A stretch of 64,000 bases of DNA, from contig OY970235.1 in assembly GCA_963714145.1 (NCBI GenBank), positions 5,456,001 to 5,520,000 on the forward strand, in the 5' to 3' direction. Both the position numbers and the translations under genes were made by a program. Shown piece by piece: positions 1 to 8,790 of this stretch. Every line of letters begins with the position of its first letter. The first letter of the stretch is position 1. Origin of the DNA: JBBWZH01 sp035544115 (GTDB lineage: Bacteria > Actinomycetota > Actinomycetes > Mycobacteriales > CADCTP01). The notes under the pieces were generated by a model. The model was not told the DNA's origin and made no database searches. It saw only the letters and a program-made list of their open reading frames with translations.

Positions 1-2
1 TG

Positions 3-350
3 CGGGTCGAGCGGTACGAGCTGGCCGACGGCACCGGCGGGGCCGGCGCGCACCGCGGCGGCGACGGGGTGATCCGGTCGATCCGGGTGCTGGCGCCGGC
101 GACCGTCTCGATGCTCACCGACCGGCGGCGGCACCCGCCGGCCGGTGCCCGTGGCGGCCGACCCGGCACGGTCGGCCGCAACCTGCTCACCGGCGACCCG
201 TCGAGTCAGGCGGTCGCCGGCGCCCGCGCCGGGGCCTCAGCCCCCGAGCCCGAGGAGCTGCCGGCGAAGACCACCCGCCGGCTGGCTGCCGGCGACGTCG
301 TGACGATGATCACGCCCGGTGGGGGCGGCTGGGGTGAGCCGGGCGGCTAG
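3..350 (+). CDS. Hydantoinase B/oxoprolinase family protein, C-terminal end (partial)
   Basis: The reading frame is open from the window edge to a TAG at 348-350 and gives 115 residues, so the start lies outside the window. The visible part carries the glycine-rich run AHRGGDGV and the C-terminal signature TPGGGGWG, both typical of the HyuB subunit of ATP-dependent N-methylhydantoinases and 5-oxoprolinases, which open cyclic amides. HyuB normally works with a HyuA subunit encoded next to it, which would lie upstream of this window. The last 4 bases overlap the end of the convergent RsbW-like gene. Substrate cannot be judged from this fragment. Confidence 0.8.
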   Translation, partial: RVERYELADGTGGAGAHRGGDGVIRSIRVLAPATVSMLTDRRRHPPAGARGGRPGTVGRNLLTGDPSSQAVAGARAGASAPEPEELPAKTTRRLAAGDVVTMITPGGGGWGEPGG

Positions 351-793
351 CACACCCCGGTGAGCGAGCCGCCAGAGCTGAACTGGCCGGCCAGCCCACC
401 CGGGCCCGGCCGGCGCCCGATCCGGTGGTAATCCAGTTCCGCCCAGACGATCTTGCCGCCGCGCACCCGGGTACTCCCCCACCGGTGCGCCAACTGCGCC
501 ACGATGCGCAGCCCGCGGCCACATTCGGCGTTCGGGTCGGCGGCCAGCATCATCGGCAGCCGGGACGAGCCGTCCCGTACCTCCAGCCGGAGCATCCCGG
601 TCCGGCGCCGCAGCTTGAGCCGTACCCGGCCGTGGCCGTGCCGGATCGCGTTGGTCACCATCTCGCTGACGATCAATACCGCGTCATCAACGCAGTCCTG
701 GCTGCAGTGCCATCGGGCCAGAACCGAAGCCGTAACCGCTCGTGCTTGCCGTACGGCGCTGACGCTGTCACCCAGCGCCATTTCGGCATCCAT
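347..793 (-). CDS. RsbW/SpoIIAB-like ATP-binding protein (anti-sigma-type kinase domain)
   Basis: This 148-residue protein is a lone GHKL ATPase domain. The N box reads VSEMVTNAIRHG near residues 43-54, the G1 box is around VRDGSSR and the G2 box around GRGLRIV. Such small proteins usually bind sigma factors or anti-sigma antagonists and can act as serine kinases. Actinomycetes carry many orphan copies with no sigma partner nearby, and none is visible here. The start at 793 has a strong GGAGG about 6 bases upstream. The C-terminal tail is Gly/Ser-rich and probably disordered. The partner protein is unknown. Confidence 0.85.
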   Translation of the reverse strand: MDAEMALGDSVSAVRQARAVTASVLARWHCSQDCVDDAVLIVSEMVTNAIRHGHGRVRLKLRRRTGMLRLEVRDGSSRLPMMLAADPNAECGRGLRIVAQLAHRWGSTRVRGGKIVWAELDYHRIGRRPGPGGLAGQFSSGGSLTGVC

Positions 794-997
794 TCAGCAC
801 CTCCTCGCGGTCACCGAGTCCGCGGCTGGCGCCTACAGCCGTTGTGCCTCTTCCACCTGCCCCGTGCGGCTGCCGATAAACCCTGGTGGAGCCGGTGTGC
901 CCGGTCGGACGGCGGGTGCTGTTCCGAACAGAGCACACTGGCAGTAGCGTCCGGACGATCGGGTTGGGAGCGGACTTCTGCGGACGCGGGAGGTTTG

Positions 998-2059
998 GTG
1001 GAACCGGACTTTGCTGGTCAATTTCCCAGCCAGGAGGTCGCCACGCGGGATCGATTAGCCGTGCACGTCGCCTGGGAGGCGGTGCTGCTGATCGGGCTCG
1101 GGGTTACCGCGGCGCTGGTCTGGTCCCGGTCGAACAGCGCCTTGTCCGGCGATGAGCTGCGTGACCAGTTGCTGATCGGTGCGTCCTCGGTGCTGCTCGC
1201 GTCCGCTTTCGCGGTCAGCCTGCGGGCCGCCGCGCCGAACCTTGCCGCCGGCGGCATCACGGTCGCCACCGCGGTGCTCACCGGGTACGTGTTCCAGCAC
1301 ACCACGCTGCCGCTGGGCGCCGCCTGCGGGATCGCGGCCGGTGCGGCCGCCGCCGCCGGGCTGGTGCTGGGCCTGATCACGGTGGGCCTGCGGGCCCCGA
1401 CCTGGGCGGTCAGCCTGGGCGCCGCCGCCCTGCTCACGGCCGCGGTGATCGACCTGGCCGACGGCGAGACGCTGACCCTGGCCCCGGAGCCGGATCTGAC
1501 CCGGTGGGCCTGGGTCGTCTTCGGCGGCGCCGCACTGGTCTCGATCGCCGGCGGTGCGCTGGCCGCCACGCCCCGGCTCCGGACGGTGATCGGCCGCTAC
1601 CGGGTCGACCGCGACCCGGCCGCCGGCCGTGGCTCGCCGGCCGGTGCCACCGTGGTCGGTGCGCTGGTGCTCTCCGCGCTGCTCGCCGGCGGCGCCGGCC
1701 TCGTCGCGGCGCTGCACGCGCACTCCGGCAACCCGCCCGGCGACCGCGCCACCTGGCTGATCACGGTCGCCGGCTTCGCCGCGGCACTGCTCGGCGGCAC
1801 CAGCGTGCACGGCCGCCGCGGCGGCGTGTTCGGCACCGTGCTCGCCGCGTCCACCCTGCAACTGCTGCTGCTCTGGCTGACCTTGGGCAACATCGCCGAG
1901 TGGATCCAGCTCACCGTGCTGGGTGGAGCGGTCGTCCTCGGCCTCGCGGTCACCCGGCTGATCGAGGGGCTCGGCACCCCGGCGCCGGACGACTTCGACA
2001 TGACCGTGCCCATCCCCGAGGAGGAGACCTACCCGACCCGGTACATCGACCTGATGTAG
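998..2059 (+). CDS. RbsC-like ABC transporter permease homologue
   Basis: A 353-residue integral membrane protein with about nine hydrophobic segments. The segment APNLAAGGITVATAVLTG matches the place where sugar ABC permeases of the RbsC/XylH type have their NxxxxxGG motif, and GGTSVHGRRGGVFGT matches their conserved late loop. I chose the GTG at 998 because GGGAGG lies 4 bases upstream. The frame stays open further upstream, but that part is antisense to the RsbW-like gene and lacks membrane character. No ATPase or binding-protein gene is adjacent, so this is an orphan permease or one served by a distant ATPase. The acidic tail (IPEEETYP) is probably cytoplasmic. Confidence 0.7.
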   Translation: MEPDFAGQFPSQEVATRDRLAVHVAWEAVLLIGLGVTAALVWSRSNSALSGDELRDQLLIGASSVLLASAFAVSLRAAAPNLAAGGITVATAVLTGYVFQHTTLPLGAACGIAAGAAAAAGLVLGLITVGLRAPTWAVSLGAAALLTAAVIDLADGETLTLAPEPDLTRWAWVVFGGAALVSIAGGALAATPRLRTVIGRYRVDRDPAAGRGSPAGATVVGALVLSALLAGGAGLVAALHAHSGNPPGDRATWLITVAGFAAALLGGTSVHGRRGGVFGTVLAASTLQLLLLWLTLGNIAEWIQLTVLGGAVVLGLAVTRLIEGLGTPAPDDFDMTVPIPEEETYPTRYIDLM

Positions 2060-2074
2060 GCCGGAGCCGGCCGG

Positions 2075-3487
2075 TCAGCTGATCGCGCTGCTGGAGTGGA
2101 GCAGGTCGATGATCAGGGCGGCGCTCCAGCTGAAGCCGTCGGCGCCGTAGCCGCCGCCGGTGAACGGGTCGAAGTACTCGCGCCAGCCGGAGCGCCGGGC
2201 CAGGCCGACCATGCTGGCGGTGATCGCGTCGGTCACCGCGGGCCGGCCGTGCTGTTCCAGGCCGCGCCAGAGCAGCCAGTCGGTGTTGATCCAGACCGGG
2301 CCGCGCCAGTAGCGGCGACGGTCGAACTCGGGGGCGGCCAGGTCGTGGCTGGGCACCATGAACGCGCCGGGCGCCTGCGGGGTGAAGTGCGGTGACTGCA
2401 GGTCGGTGAGGATCGCGGCGACCTGCGCGGCCGGCAGGTCCGGGTCCAGCAGCGGCATCAGCGAGCTGATCGTGTTCTTCGGCAGCAGGTGGCCGGTGCG
2501 GATGTCGCGGGCGTGGAACCGCCCGGACGACGGATCCCAGAGGTGGGCGAGCATGCCGGCCGAGATCCGGGATGCCAGCTCGCGATGCGGTGCCGGGTCC
2601 TCGTCGAGGATCTCGGCGATCTCCGCCAGCGCGTGCACCGACCAGCACCAGATCGAGTTGAACAGCGGGTCCTCGACCAGGAACGGGCTGGTCGCCAGCA
2701 ACTGGCTGTCGTCGTAGCCGCTGTTCCGGTAGGCCAGCGCGAGGTAGACGAACCGGTCGTAGGCGGCCTTGGTGGGCCGGTCGGCCGGGTCGGCGTGGGC
2801 CAGGTCGTGCCGCCGGTACACCGGCAGCACGCCGGGCGGGATCTCCAGGTCCAGGTCGGCGTCCCAGATCGGGGCGTTGTCCATCCCGGATTCCCACGGG
2901 TGCACGATCACCGCGAGGCCGTGCCCGGCCGGGTCGCGGTGCCGGGCCAGGTAGTCGTGCTGCGTCGTCAGCTTGGGATAGAGCCGGGTGAGGAACTCGC
3001 GGGCCTGGGTCCGGTCGGCCGCCCGGCGGTACACCTCCAGCGCGGCCCGGGCGTGCAGCGGCGGCTGGGTGATCCCGGAGGTGGCCGGGCCGCCCTTGCC
3101 GCGCCGGCCGTTGCCGCGTTCGGCGTCCCAGAAGTCGGGGCCGGGGAAGTACGAGCCGGGCGGGATCGCGGGGTTGAACACGATGTGCGGCACCATGCCG
3201 TTCGCCCACTGCGCGTCGAACAGCGACTCGAGCTCCTGCTCGGCGCGGCGCTGGTCCAGCCAGGACCGGCCGATCGCGATGAACGCCGAGTCCCAGCTCC
3301 ACTGGTGCGGGTACAGCGACCGGGACGGGACGGTCGACCGGCCGGACCAGTTGAGGTCGAGGATCTCGTGCGCGTCGGCCAGCAGCCTGGCCTCCCAATC
3401 GGCCCGCCCCGGCCCGGCGTCGGCCCCGGCTGGCGAGCCCGGCGCGGGCCGCCGGTTGATCATCCGCACGCTCCCCGAATCCAACAT
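2075..3487 (-). CDS. GH63-type glycoside hydrolase (glucosylglycerate/mannosylglycerate hydrolase-like)
   Basis: The 470-residue protein has the (alpha/alpha)6-barrel motifs of the GH63 MGH-like group: YPHQWSWDSAFIAIG near the N terminus, NGMVPHIVF, SGITQPPLHA, HPWESGMDNAPIWD, YWRGPVWINTDWLL and EYFDPFTGGGYG. Characterised relatives split glucosylglycerate or mannosylglycerate, compatible solutes that actinobacteria use under nitrogen limitation. The start at 3487 has GGAGG 5 bases upstream. A longer frame begins at 3622 but its first 45 codons look non-coding. The gene is divergent from otsB across a repeat array. Together with otsA, otsB and the GH15 gene it forms a compatible-solute neighbourhood. 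Exact substrate is inferred. Confidence 0.75.
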   Translation of the reverse strand: MLDSGSVRMINRRPAPGSPAGADAGPGRADWEARLLADAHEILDLNWSGRSTVPSRSLYPHQWSWDSAFIAIGRSWLDQRRAEQELESLFDAQWANGMVPHIVFNPAIPPGSYFPGPDFWDAERGNGRRGKGGPATSGITQPPLHARAALEVYRRAADRTQAREFLTRLYPKLTTQHDYLARHRDPAGHGLAVIVHPWESGMDNAPIWDADLDLEIPPGVLPVYRRHDLAHADPADRPTKAAYDRFVYLALAYRNSGYDDSQLLATSPFLVEDPLFNSIWCWSVHALAEIAEILDEDPAPHRELASRISAGMLAHLWDPSSGRFHARDIRTGHLLPKNTISSLMPLLDPDLPAAQVAAILTDLQSPHFTPQAPGAFMVPSHDLAAPEFDRRRYWRGPVWINTDWLLWRGLEQHGRPAVTDAITASMVGLARRSGWREYFDPFTGGGYGADGFSWSAALIIDLLHSSSAIS

Positions 3488-3709
3488 GTGCACCTCCGGA
3501 ACGTCGTTGGCGGGGTGCAGGTCAGCATGCTCGGCAGCCCGACTGGCCGGCGAGCCTACGAACCGTACTGCGTCGCGTCCGCTGATCCGGCGCACCCCGG
3601 AGAACCGTGCCCACCCGGGCACCCGACGGGCTCACGCGGCTCCCACTGCCTACGCATCGGGGCGTCCGCCGGCTGACCCAGGGCTGGCCGGGCACTGCAC
3701 CCATCCGCA

Positions 3710-3937
3710 ACCTGACTCGCACCCCAACCGCCGCCCGGCGGCCAGGTGCGCATCCACAACCCCCACCCGCACCCCAACGGCCGCCCGACGGGCCACGAGC
3801 GCGTCCGCAACCCGACCCTCACCCCAACCGCCGCCCGGGGGCCAGGTGCGCCCCGCCCCGCACCCCAACAGCCGCCGGCACGCCAGCGGCGCACCCGCGA
3901 CCCGCACCCCAACGGCCGCCCAGCGGGCCAGGTGCGC
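3710..3937. repeat. Five-copy palindromic repeat array upstream of otsB
   Basis: Five units share the core CACCCCAAC followed by a GCCGCC..GGCGG hairpin, most ending in GGTGCG. The cores start at 3720, 3770, 3820, 3861 and 3905, giving spacings of 50, 50, 41 and 44 bases. Within a unit, CGCACC and GGTGCG pair as an outer stem and CGCCG/CGGCG as an inner stem, so each unit can fold like a REP element. The array fills the gap between the divergent GH63 and otsB genes and ends about 10 bases before the otsB start. No gene is seen in 3488-3949; the rest is plain GC-rich sequence. Confidence 0.8.
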
Positions 3938-3949
3938 AAGGGTGGAGTG

Positions 3950-4762
3950 GTGACAGAGCACACCGAGGTACCGGTCCCCCGCACGGCGGCCGGCCGGGCC
4001 GGGCTCGCCGCGCTGCTGGCCGATCCGGCCCGGGCGCTCGTCGCGGTGGACTTCGACGGCACCCTCTCCCCGATCGTCACCGACCCGTCCCGCAGCCGGC
4101 TGGTGGACGGCGGGCTGGACGTGCTGCGCCGGCTCGCCGGCACGGTCGGAACGCTGGTCGTGATCACCGGCCGGGCGGCCGCCGACGTGGTCGCGCTCGG
4201 CCACCTCGACCAGGTGCCCGGGCTGCTGGTGGCCGGTCAGTACGGGGCGGAACGCTGGCAGGGCGGCCAGCTGAGCACGCCCGAGCCGGCGCCCGGCATC
4301 GCGGCGGTCCGGGCCGGGCTGCCGGACGTGCTGGCCGGAGCCCCGGACGGGGTCTGGGTGGAGGACAAGCGGCTGTCCCTGGTCGTGCACACCCGGCCGG
4401 CCGCCGACCCGGACGGCACGCTCGCCGTGCTGGCCGGTCCGGTCCGCGCGCTGGCCGAGCGGCACGGCCTGGCCGCGCATACCGGCCGGATGGTGCTGGA
4501 GATCCGCGGCCACGACGATGACAAGGGCACCGCGCTGCGCCGGCTGGTCGCCGACCGGCAGCCGGCCGCGATCCTGTTCGCCGGCGACGACCGCGGCGAC
4601 CTGCCCGCCTTCGCCGCCGTCGAGCAGCTGCGCGCCGCCGGCCGGCCCGGCCTCACGGTCGCCAGCCGCTCCACCGAGGCGCCCGAGGTGGCCGACCGCG
4701 CCGATCTCGTCGTGGCCGGCCCGCCGGGCGTGGTCACCCTGCTCGCCACCCTCACCCGCTGA
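3950..4762 (+). CDS. otsB: Trehalose-6-phosphate phosphatase
   Basis: A 270-residue HAD-superfamily phosphatase that converts trehalose-6-phosphate to trehalose in the cytosol. Motif I is DFDGTLSP with the nucleophile at Asp34 and the acid/base at Asp36. A TGR motif (VVITGRAA) follows, and the late metal-binding motif is FAGDDRGDLPAF. Length fits the family. Two GTG codons lie in tandem at 3947 and 3950. I chose the second because GGTGGA ends 3 bases before it, though the spacing is short. The gene is convergent with otsA, from which it is separated by a 20-bp-period repeat array. The pair being convergent rather than in one operon is less usual. Confidence 0.93.
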   Translation: MTEHTEVPVPRTAAGRAGLAALLADPARALVAVDFDGTLSPIVTDPSRSRLVDGGLDVLRRLAGTVGTLVVITGRAAADVVALGHLDQVPGLLVAGQYGAERWQGGQLSTPEPAPGIAAVRAGLPDVLAGAPDGVWVEDKRLSLVVHTRPAADPDGTLAVLAGPVRALAERHGLAAHTGRMVLEIRGHDDDKGTALRRLVADRQPAAILFAGDDRGDLPAFAAVEQLRAAGRPGLTVASRSTEAPEVADRADLVVAGPPGVVTLLATLTR

Positions 4763-4792
4763 CGTTCCCGCAGGCGACGTCGGTCCCGGCCG

Positions 4793-5035
4793 GTGACGAG
4801 TTCTGCTGCCCGGTGACGAGTTCCCGGCGCGAGTGACGGGTTCCCGGCGCGGGTGACCGACCTCCCCCACCCGGTGACGAGTTCCGGGCCCGGGTGACGA
4901 GTTCCCGGCGCGAGTGACGACCTCCGCCGCCCGGTGACGAGTTCCGCTGCCCGGTGACGAGTTCCCGGCGCGGGTGATGGCTGTCAGCCGTCACCCGCGC
5001 TCCGAACTCGTCACCCGCGAAGGAAAGCTGTCACC
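4793..5035. repeat. 20-bp-period array: ten direct units then three inverted units
   Basis: The core GTGACGAGTTC or a close variant starts at 4793, 4813, 4833, 4853, 4874, 4894, 4914, 4934, 4954 and 4974, so the period is 20 bases with a single 21. Many units end CCCGGCGCG. The array then flips: GTCAC, the reverse complement of the core start, sits at 4990, 5010 and 5030, again exactly 20 apart, with CGAACTCGTCACCCGCG as the clearest inverted copy. There are no unique spacers, so it is not a CRISPR array. It fills the whole gap between the stops of convergent otsB and otsA. Direct and inverted copies can pair into a long hairpin. Confidence 0.9.
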
Positions 5036-5087
5036 GGCGGCGGCGCGGACGGGCCACGGGCCATGGGGCGGGGCGGGGCGGGGGCGG

Positions 5088-6530
5088 TCAGTCCAGGGCG
5101 GCTAGTTGGTCGGCGAACCAGTCGGCGGGTTGGTGGGCGGCGGCCGCGGCCCGCAGCCGGGCGGCCCGGGCGGTGCGCTCGGCCGCCGGCATCGACAGCG
5201 CCTCGTGCAGCGCGGCCGCGGTCTGGGTCACGTCGTAGGGGTTGACCAGCAGCGCGTCGGCGCCGAACGCGTCGGCCACGCCGGCGTGGCGGGAGAGCAC
5301 CACCGCGCAGCCGGGGTCGGCGAGGATGACGCCTTCCTTGGCGACCAGGTTCATGCCGTCCCGGATCGGGTTGACCAGCAGCACGTCGGCGCACTGCAGG
5401 GCGGCCAGCGAGCCGGCGTAGTGGTCGGCGACCTCGAGCAGCAGCGGGTCCCAGTCGCCGGCGGCGAACTCCTCGTCGATCTCCCGGCCGATGCGCTGCA
5501 CCGCGGCGGTGTACTCGCGGTACTCGGGCAGGTCGTGCCGGGACGGGTAGGCGTACGCGATGTGCACCACCCGGCCGCGCCACTCCGGCCGGGTGCGCAG
5601 CAGCTCGCGGTAGGCGTGCAGGCCGCGGACGATGTTCTTGGACAGCTCGGTGCGGTCCACCCGGGTGATCACCAGCCGGTCGCCGAGCTGCTCGCGCAGG
5701 CTGGCCAGCTGGGCCCGGACGTCGCCGCGGCCGGCGCGCTCGCGCAGCTCGTCCGCGTCGGTGCCGAGCGGGTGGATGCCGATCCGGACGGTGCGGCCGT
5801 CCCAGTCGACGGTGCGGGCGACCGGGTCGACGGCGCAGCCGAGCAGTTCGCGGCAGCAGGCCAGGAACGCGTCGGCCCAGCGTGGGCTGTGGAAGCCGAT
5901 GTGGTCGGCGCCGAGCAGACCGGTGACGATCGAGCGCCCGACGTCGTCCGGCAGCAGCGCGTAGTAGTCCGGCGGCGCCCACGGGGTGTGCGTGAAGTGG
6001 GTGATCCGCAGGTCCGGCCGGCGCTCGCGGAGCAGCCGGGGGGTGAGGAACAGGTGGTAGTCCTGCACCATCGCCTTGGCGGCCGGCGCCGCCGCCCCGG
6101 CCAGCGCGTCCGCGAACGCCGCGTTGTACCGCTCGTACGCGGCCCACAGCCGGCGCCAGCCGGCGTCGAATACCGGCCGGTTCGGGGTGTCGAACAGCAT
6201 GTGGTTGACGAACCAGACGGTGGAGTTCGCGACCCCGTTGTAGGCCCGGTTGAACGTGGACACATCCAGCGGCAGCATCCGCACCTCGAGGTCGCCGGTG
6301 TCCACCCCGGCCGCGCCGAGGGTGCCGTCGCCGGCCCGGCGCGCGGCGGCCCGCTCCCGGTCGTTCAGCGCCGCGCAGATCCACAGCCCACCGGATGAGG
6401 CCAGCGCCGAGGACATCCCGCTGACCAGCCCGCCCCCGCCGCGGCGGACCGCGTCCCGCCCGTTCTCGCCCGGCACCAGCGACAGCGGGCCACGGTTGGA
6501 GGCGACGAGCAGCTCATGGGTCCCGGGCAT
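5088..6530 (-). CDS. otsA: Trehalose-6-phosphate synthase (GT20)
   Basis: A 480-residue retaining glycosyltransferase that joins a nucleotide-activated glucose to glucose-6-phosphate. Visible family motifs are SNRGPLS at residues 11-17, the GGGGLVSG loop, DYHLFLTP, HTPWAPPDYY, GFHSPRWADAF, the phosphate/nucleotide-binding DRTELSKNIVRG and, near the end, NPIRDGMNLVAKEGV. Length is standard for bacterial OtsA. The start at 6530 has only a weak upstream GGG, so initiation strength is unclear. It is convergent with otsB, and the intervening repeat array may separate or terminate the two transcripts. Together the pair completes the OtsAB trehalose route. Confidence 0.95.
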   Translation of the reverse strand: MPGTHELLVASNRGPLSLVPGENGRDAVRRGGGGLVSGMSSALASSGGLWICAALNDRERAAARRAGDGTLGAAGVDTGDLEVRMLPLDVSTFNRAYNGVANSTVWFVNHMLFDTPNRPVFDAGWRRLWAAYERYNAAFADALAGAAAPAAKAMVQDYHLFLTPRLLRERRPDLRITHFTHTPWAPPDYYALLPDDVGRSIVTGLLGADHIGFHSPRWADAFLACCRELLGCAVDPVARTVDWDGRTVRIGIHPLGTDADELRERAGRGDVRAQLASLREQLGDRLVITRVDRTELSKNIVRGLHAYRELLRTRPEWRGRVVHIAYAYPSRHDLPEYREYTAAVQRIGREIDEEFAAGDWDPLLLEVADHYAGSLAALQCADVLLVNPIRDGMNLVAKEGVILADPGCAVVLSRHAGVADAFGADALLVNPYDVTQTAAALHEALSMPAAERTARAARLRAAAAAHQPADWFADQLAALD

Positions 6531-6606
6531 CAGCCGACCCTAGGACACGGCGCCGCGGCCCGGGCGTGGAGCCCCGGGCCGCGGCGCCGTCGTTGCCGAT
6601 CAGGTG

Positions 6607-8619
6607 TTACCGGAGGTAGTCAGCGACTGTGAACGTCGAGCCGCTGGAGATGATCGACTGGCTGTAGCCGGCGGTCGCCTGCGCGTTCACCGTCCCGTTG
6701 TTGACGACCGTGACGGTGTAGGTCGCGATCGGGACCGGGTACGGCGTGAAGACTGCCACCGCCGGGGCGGAGACTGCCGTCACCGTGACCGACAGGGTGG
6801 CGATAACACCGGTCACATCCGTGATGACCGCTCCATTCGGGATTCCGGTGCCGCTGACCGCCTTGCCGACATCGGCGGCGTTGAACGGGACCAGGGTCGA
6901 AGTGATGGTCGTGGGAGACGCGAGAACCACATCGGAGAGCGTCCGGGACGAGGTCAGCGTGAGGTTTCCGGAGACCGCGGCGGTGGAGAGCTTCGACAGC
7001 GTGGCGCCCGTCGAACCGACCGAGAGAATGGTGGTGCTGGCGTTGGGAGCAGGAGTGCCGGTGCCGGTGTTCGGAGCGATGCCGGTACCGGTGACGGCCA
7101 TGCCGATGTCAGCGGCGGTGAACAGGCACGCTGATCCGATCAGCGCCGTCGAGCCGCTCGTGGCGGTGCAACCTGTGACCGTGCGGGTGGTGGTGGTCGA
7201 CGTCTGGTTACCGGCCAGGTACAGCCCGCAGATGAGCTCGGTGTCGCTGATCGGCACGACGTCGACGCACTCCAGCGTCTGGGGGTTGGTCTTCACGGGT
7301 GGCGTCGCGGTGGTCGGCTTGGGGTCATACGCTCCCTTGGAGAGGTAGACATGGGCCTTGGCATCGTTCGACGTTGTCCCGGTCGTGGTGGTGAACTGCA
7401 GGTCAGCGAAGCCAACCCCTTGGATGTCCATCCAGGTGCGCGCGAACGAGCTGTTCGCCGCCGTGGTCGGCACCACGGTGATGCCGTTCGTGTACACGAA
7501 GTTGGTTGTCTTGCCCACCGCAGGCACCACCGCCGCCGGACCGGCCGCGGTCGTGACGAGAAGGCTGAACGGCCCGCCGGCCGCGTGCGGCGGGGTCCGG
7601 ACGGTGAAGCTGGTCGTGCCGGAGAGCGTGTAGCCGGTCAGCGGCTGGCCGGCGAGCATGACGGTCATGCCGGCCGCGAAGGCGGTGCCGGTCACTGTGA
7701 TCAGCGTGCCGCCCTGGGCGGGACCGGAGGTCGGGGTGACGCCGGTGACGGTCGAGGCCGCGGCGATGACGTATGGCAGCGCCGTTCCCGCGATCAGCGT
7801 GCCGGTGGTGGCGTCCGTGCTGCTGTAGATGCAGAGGTTGTAGTTCGCTGTCGTCACGCCCACGAGGAGAAGCGCGGACGGGATCGTGATGGCCACCTTG
7901 GTCGGGACCAGCACAGTCACGTCTGAGGTTATGGGGAGGACACCGGCCGCTGCGCCGATGGACACCGCGGTGCCGTAGAGCGGTCGGCAGTATCCACCGA
8001 GGGCGTTCTGCAACTGCACCCCGAAGGCGCCCGTGAAGGTGGCGCCGGTCAATGTCGCGATGATCATGTTGCCGCCCCCGGCGGGGCCCTGGTATCCACT
8101 GAGACCGACCTTGTACGGGCTGAGGCCGTACCCCACAGCCGTTGCGGTGTCCGCGATCAGAAGGCTGGTGGTGGTGTTGGTGCCCGGATAGACGCAGACG
8201 TTGTAGAGACCGACGGCGCCACCCAGCAGGAGTGCACTCGGGACGGTGATGTTCAGGGTCTGGGCGTCCGGAACCGTCACGCTCGTCGTGGGTACATCGA
8301 TGATGCCGGCCGTCTGGAGGCCGCTGGCGTAGGTGATCGGGGCCGCCACGCCGAAGGCCGCAGTACAGGTCAGGTTCGAACCTGTCCGCCACTGGAACTG
8401 GACGTAGGACTTGGTCGGGTCGCCGGCGGTGAAGACCGCCGACGTGACGGTTCCGGTAATGACGTTGCCGCCCTCGCTGGGCCCCCCGATCGAGTTCAGG
8501 GTGAGCGGTGTCGTGGCGGCGAAGGCAGGGGCGGCGGTGATGACCACGCCTGCCACTGCCAGCGCACTCACGGCCCCTAGCAGGACCGTGCGGCGGCCGA
8601 TGGTTCCCGGGACGCGCAT
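6607..8619 (-). CDS. Secreted IPT/TIG-domain surface protein
   Basis: A 670-residue protein with a clear export signal: MRVPGTIGRRTVLLGA, a hydrophobic core, and a likely cleavage after APAFA. The rest is Thr/Gly/Val-rich beta structure. At least one IPT/TIG immunoglobulin-like repeat is clear in the middle (VTGVTPTSGPAQGGTLITVTG, then VMLAGQPLTGYTL and FTVRTPPHAAG), and weaker copies precede it (GGPSEGGNVITG, GPAGGGNMIIA). Such domains occur in secreted or wall-bound actinobacterial proteins of unknown ligand. The upstream AGGAGAGAGG supports the start. Base use is visibly less GC-rich than its neighbours, which could mean transfer or relaxed codon selection. No enzyme motif is seen. Confidence 0.8.
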   Translation of the reverse strand: MRVPGTIGRRTVLLGAVSALAVAGVVITAAPAFAATTPLTLNSIGGPSEGGNVITGTVTSAVFTAGDPTKSYVQFQWRTGSNLTCTAAFGVAAPITYASGLQTAGIIDVPTTSVTVPDAQTLNITVPSALLLGGAVGLYNVCVYPGTNTTTSLLIADTATAVGYGLSPYKVGLSGYQGPAGGGNMIIATLTGATFTGAFGVQLQNALGGYCRPLYGTAVSIGAAAGVLPITSDVTVLVPTKVAITIPSALLLVGVTTANYNLCIYSSTDATTGTLIAGTALPYVIAAASTVTGVTPTSGPAQGGTLITVTGTAFAAGMTVMLAGQPLTGYTLSGTTSFTVRTPPHAAGGPFSLLVTTAAGPAAVVPAVGKTTNFVYTNGITVVPTTAANSSFARTWMDIQGVGFADLQFTTTTGTTSNDAKAHVYLSKGAYDPKPTTATPPVKTNPQTLECVDVVPISDTELICGLYLAGNQTSTTTTRTVTGCTATSGSTALIGSACLFTAADIGMAVTGTGIAPNTGTGTPAPNASTTILSVGSTGATLSKLSTAAVSGNLTLTSSRTLSDVVLASPTTITSTLVPFNAADVGKAVSGTGIPNGAVITDVTGVIATLSVTVTAVSAPAVAVFTPYPVPIATYTVTVVNNGTVNAQATAGYSQSIISSGSTFTVADYLR

Positions 8620-8790
8620 GCGTGCCTCTCTCCTGTAGTTGCCTGCAGATGTAGCTCGGCGGGCGCTAGATCACCCGGGGAGAGGGGCCCCTGATGGCGT
8701 CGTCGTCGCGTAGAGTAGCAGCTTGAATACGAGGAGTAATTGTTGCGCGGCTCCGCTGAACGGGCTGCCGGTCCGGCGAAGGGAAGTCCG

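Noticed and set aside
425..997. Upstream extension of the RbsC-like permease
   Set aside because: It is antisense to the RsbW-like gene, lacks membrane segments, and a GTG with RBS exists at 998.
4752..5035. CRISPR array in the otsB-otsA gap
   Set aside because: Units abut with a constant 20-base period and have no unique spacers, and no cas genes are nearby.
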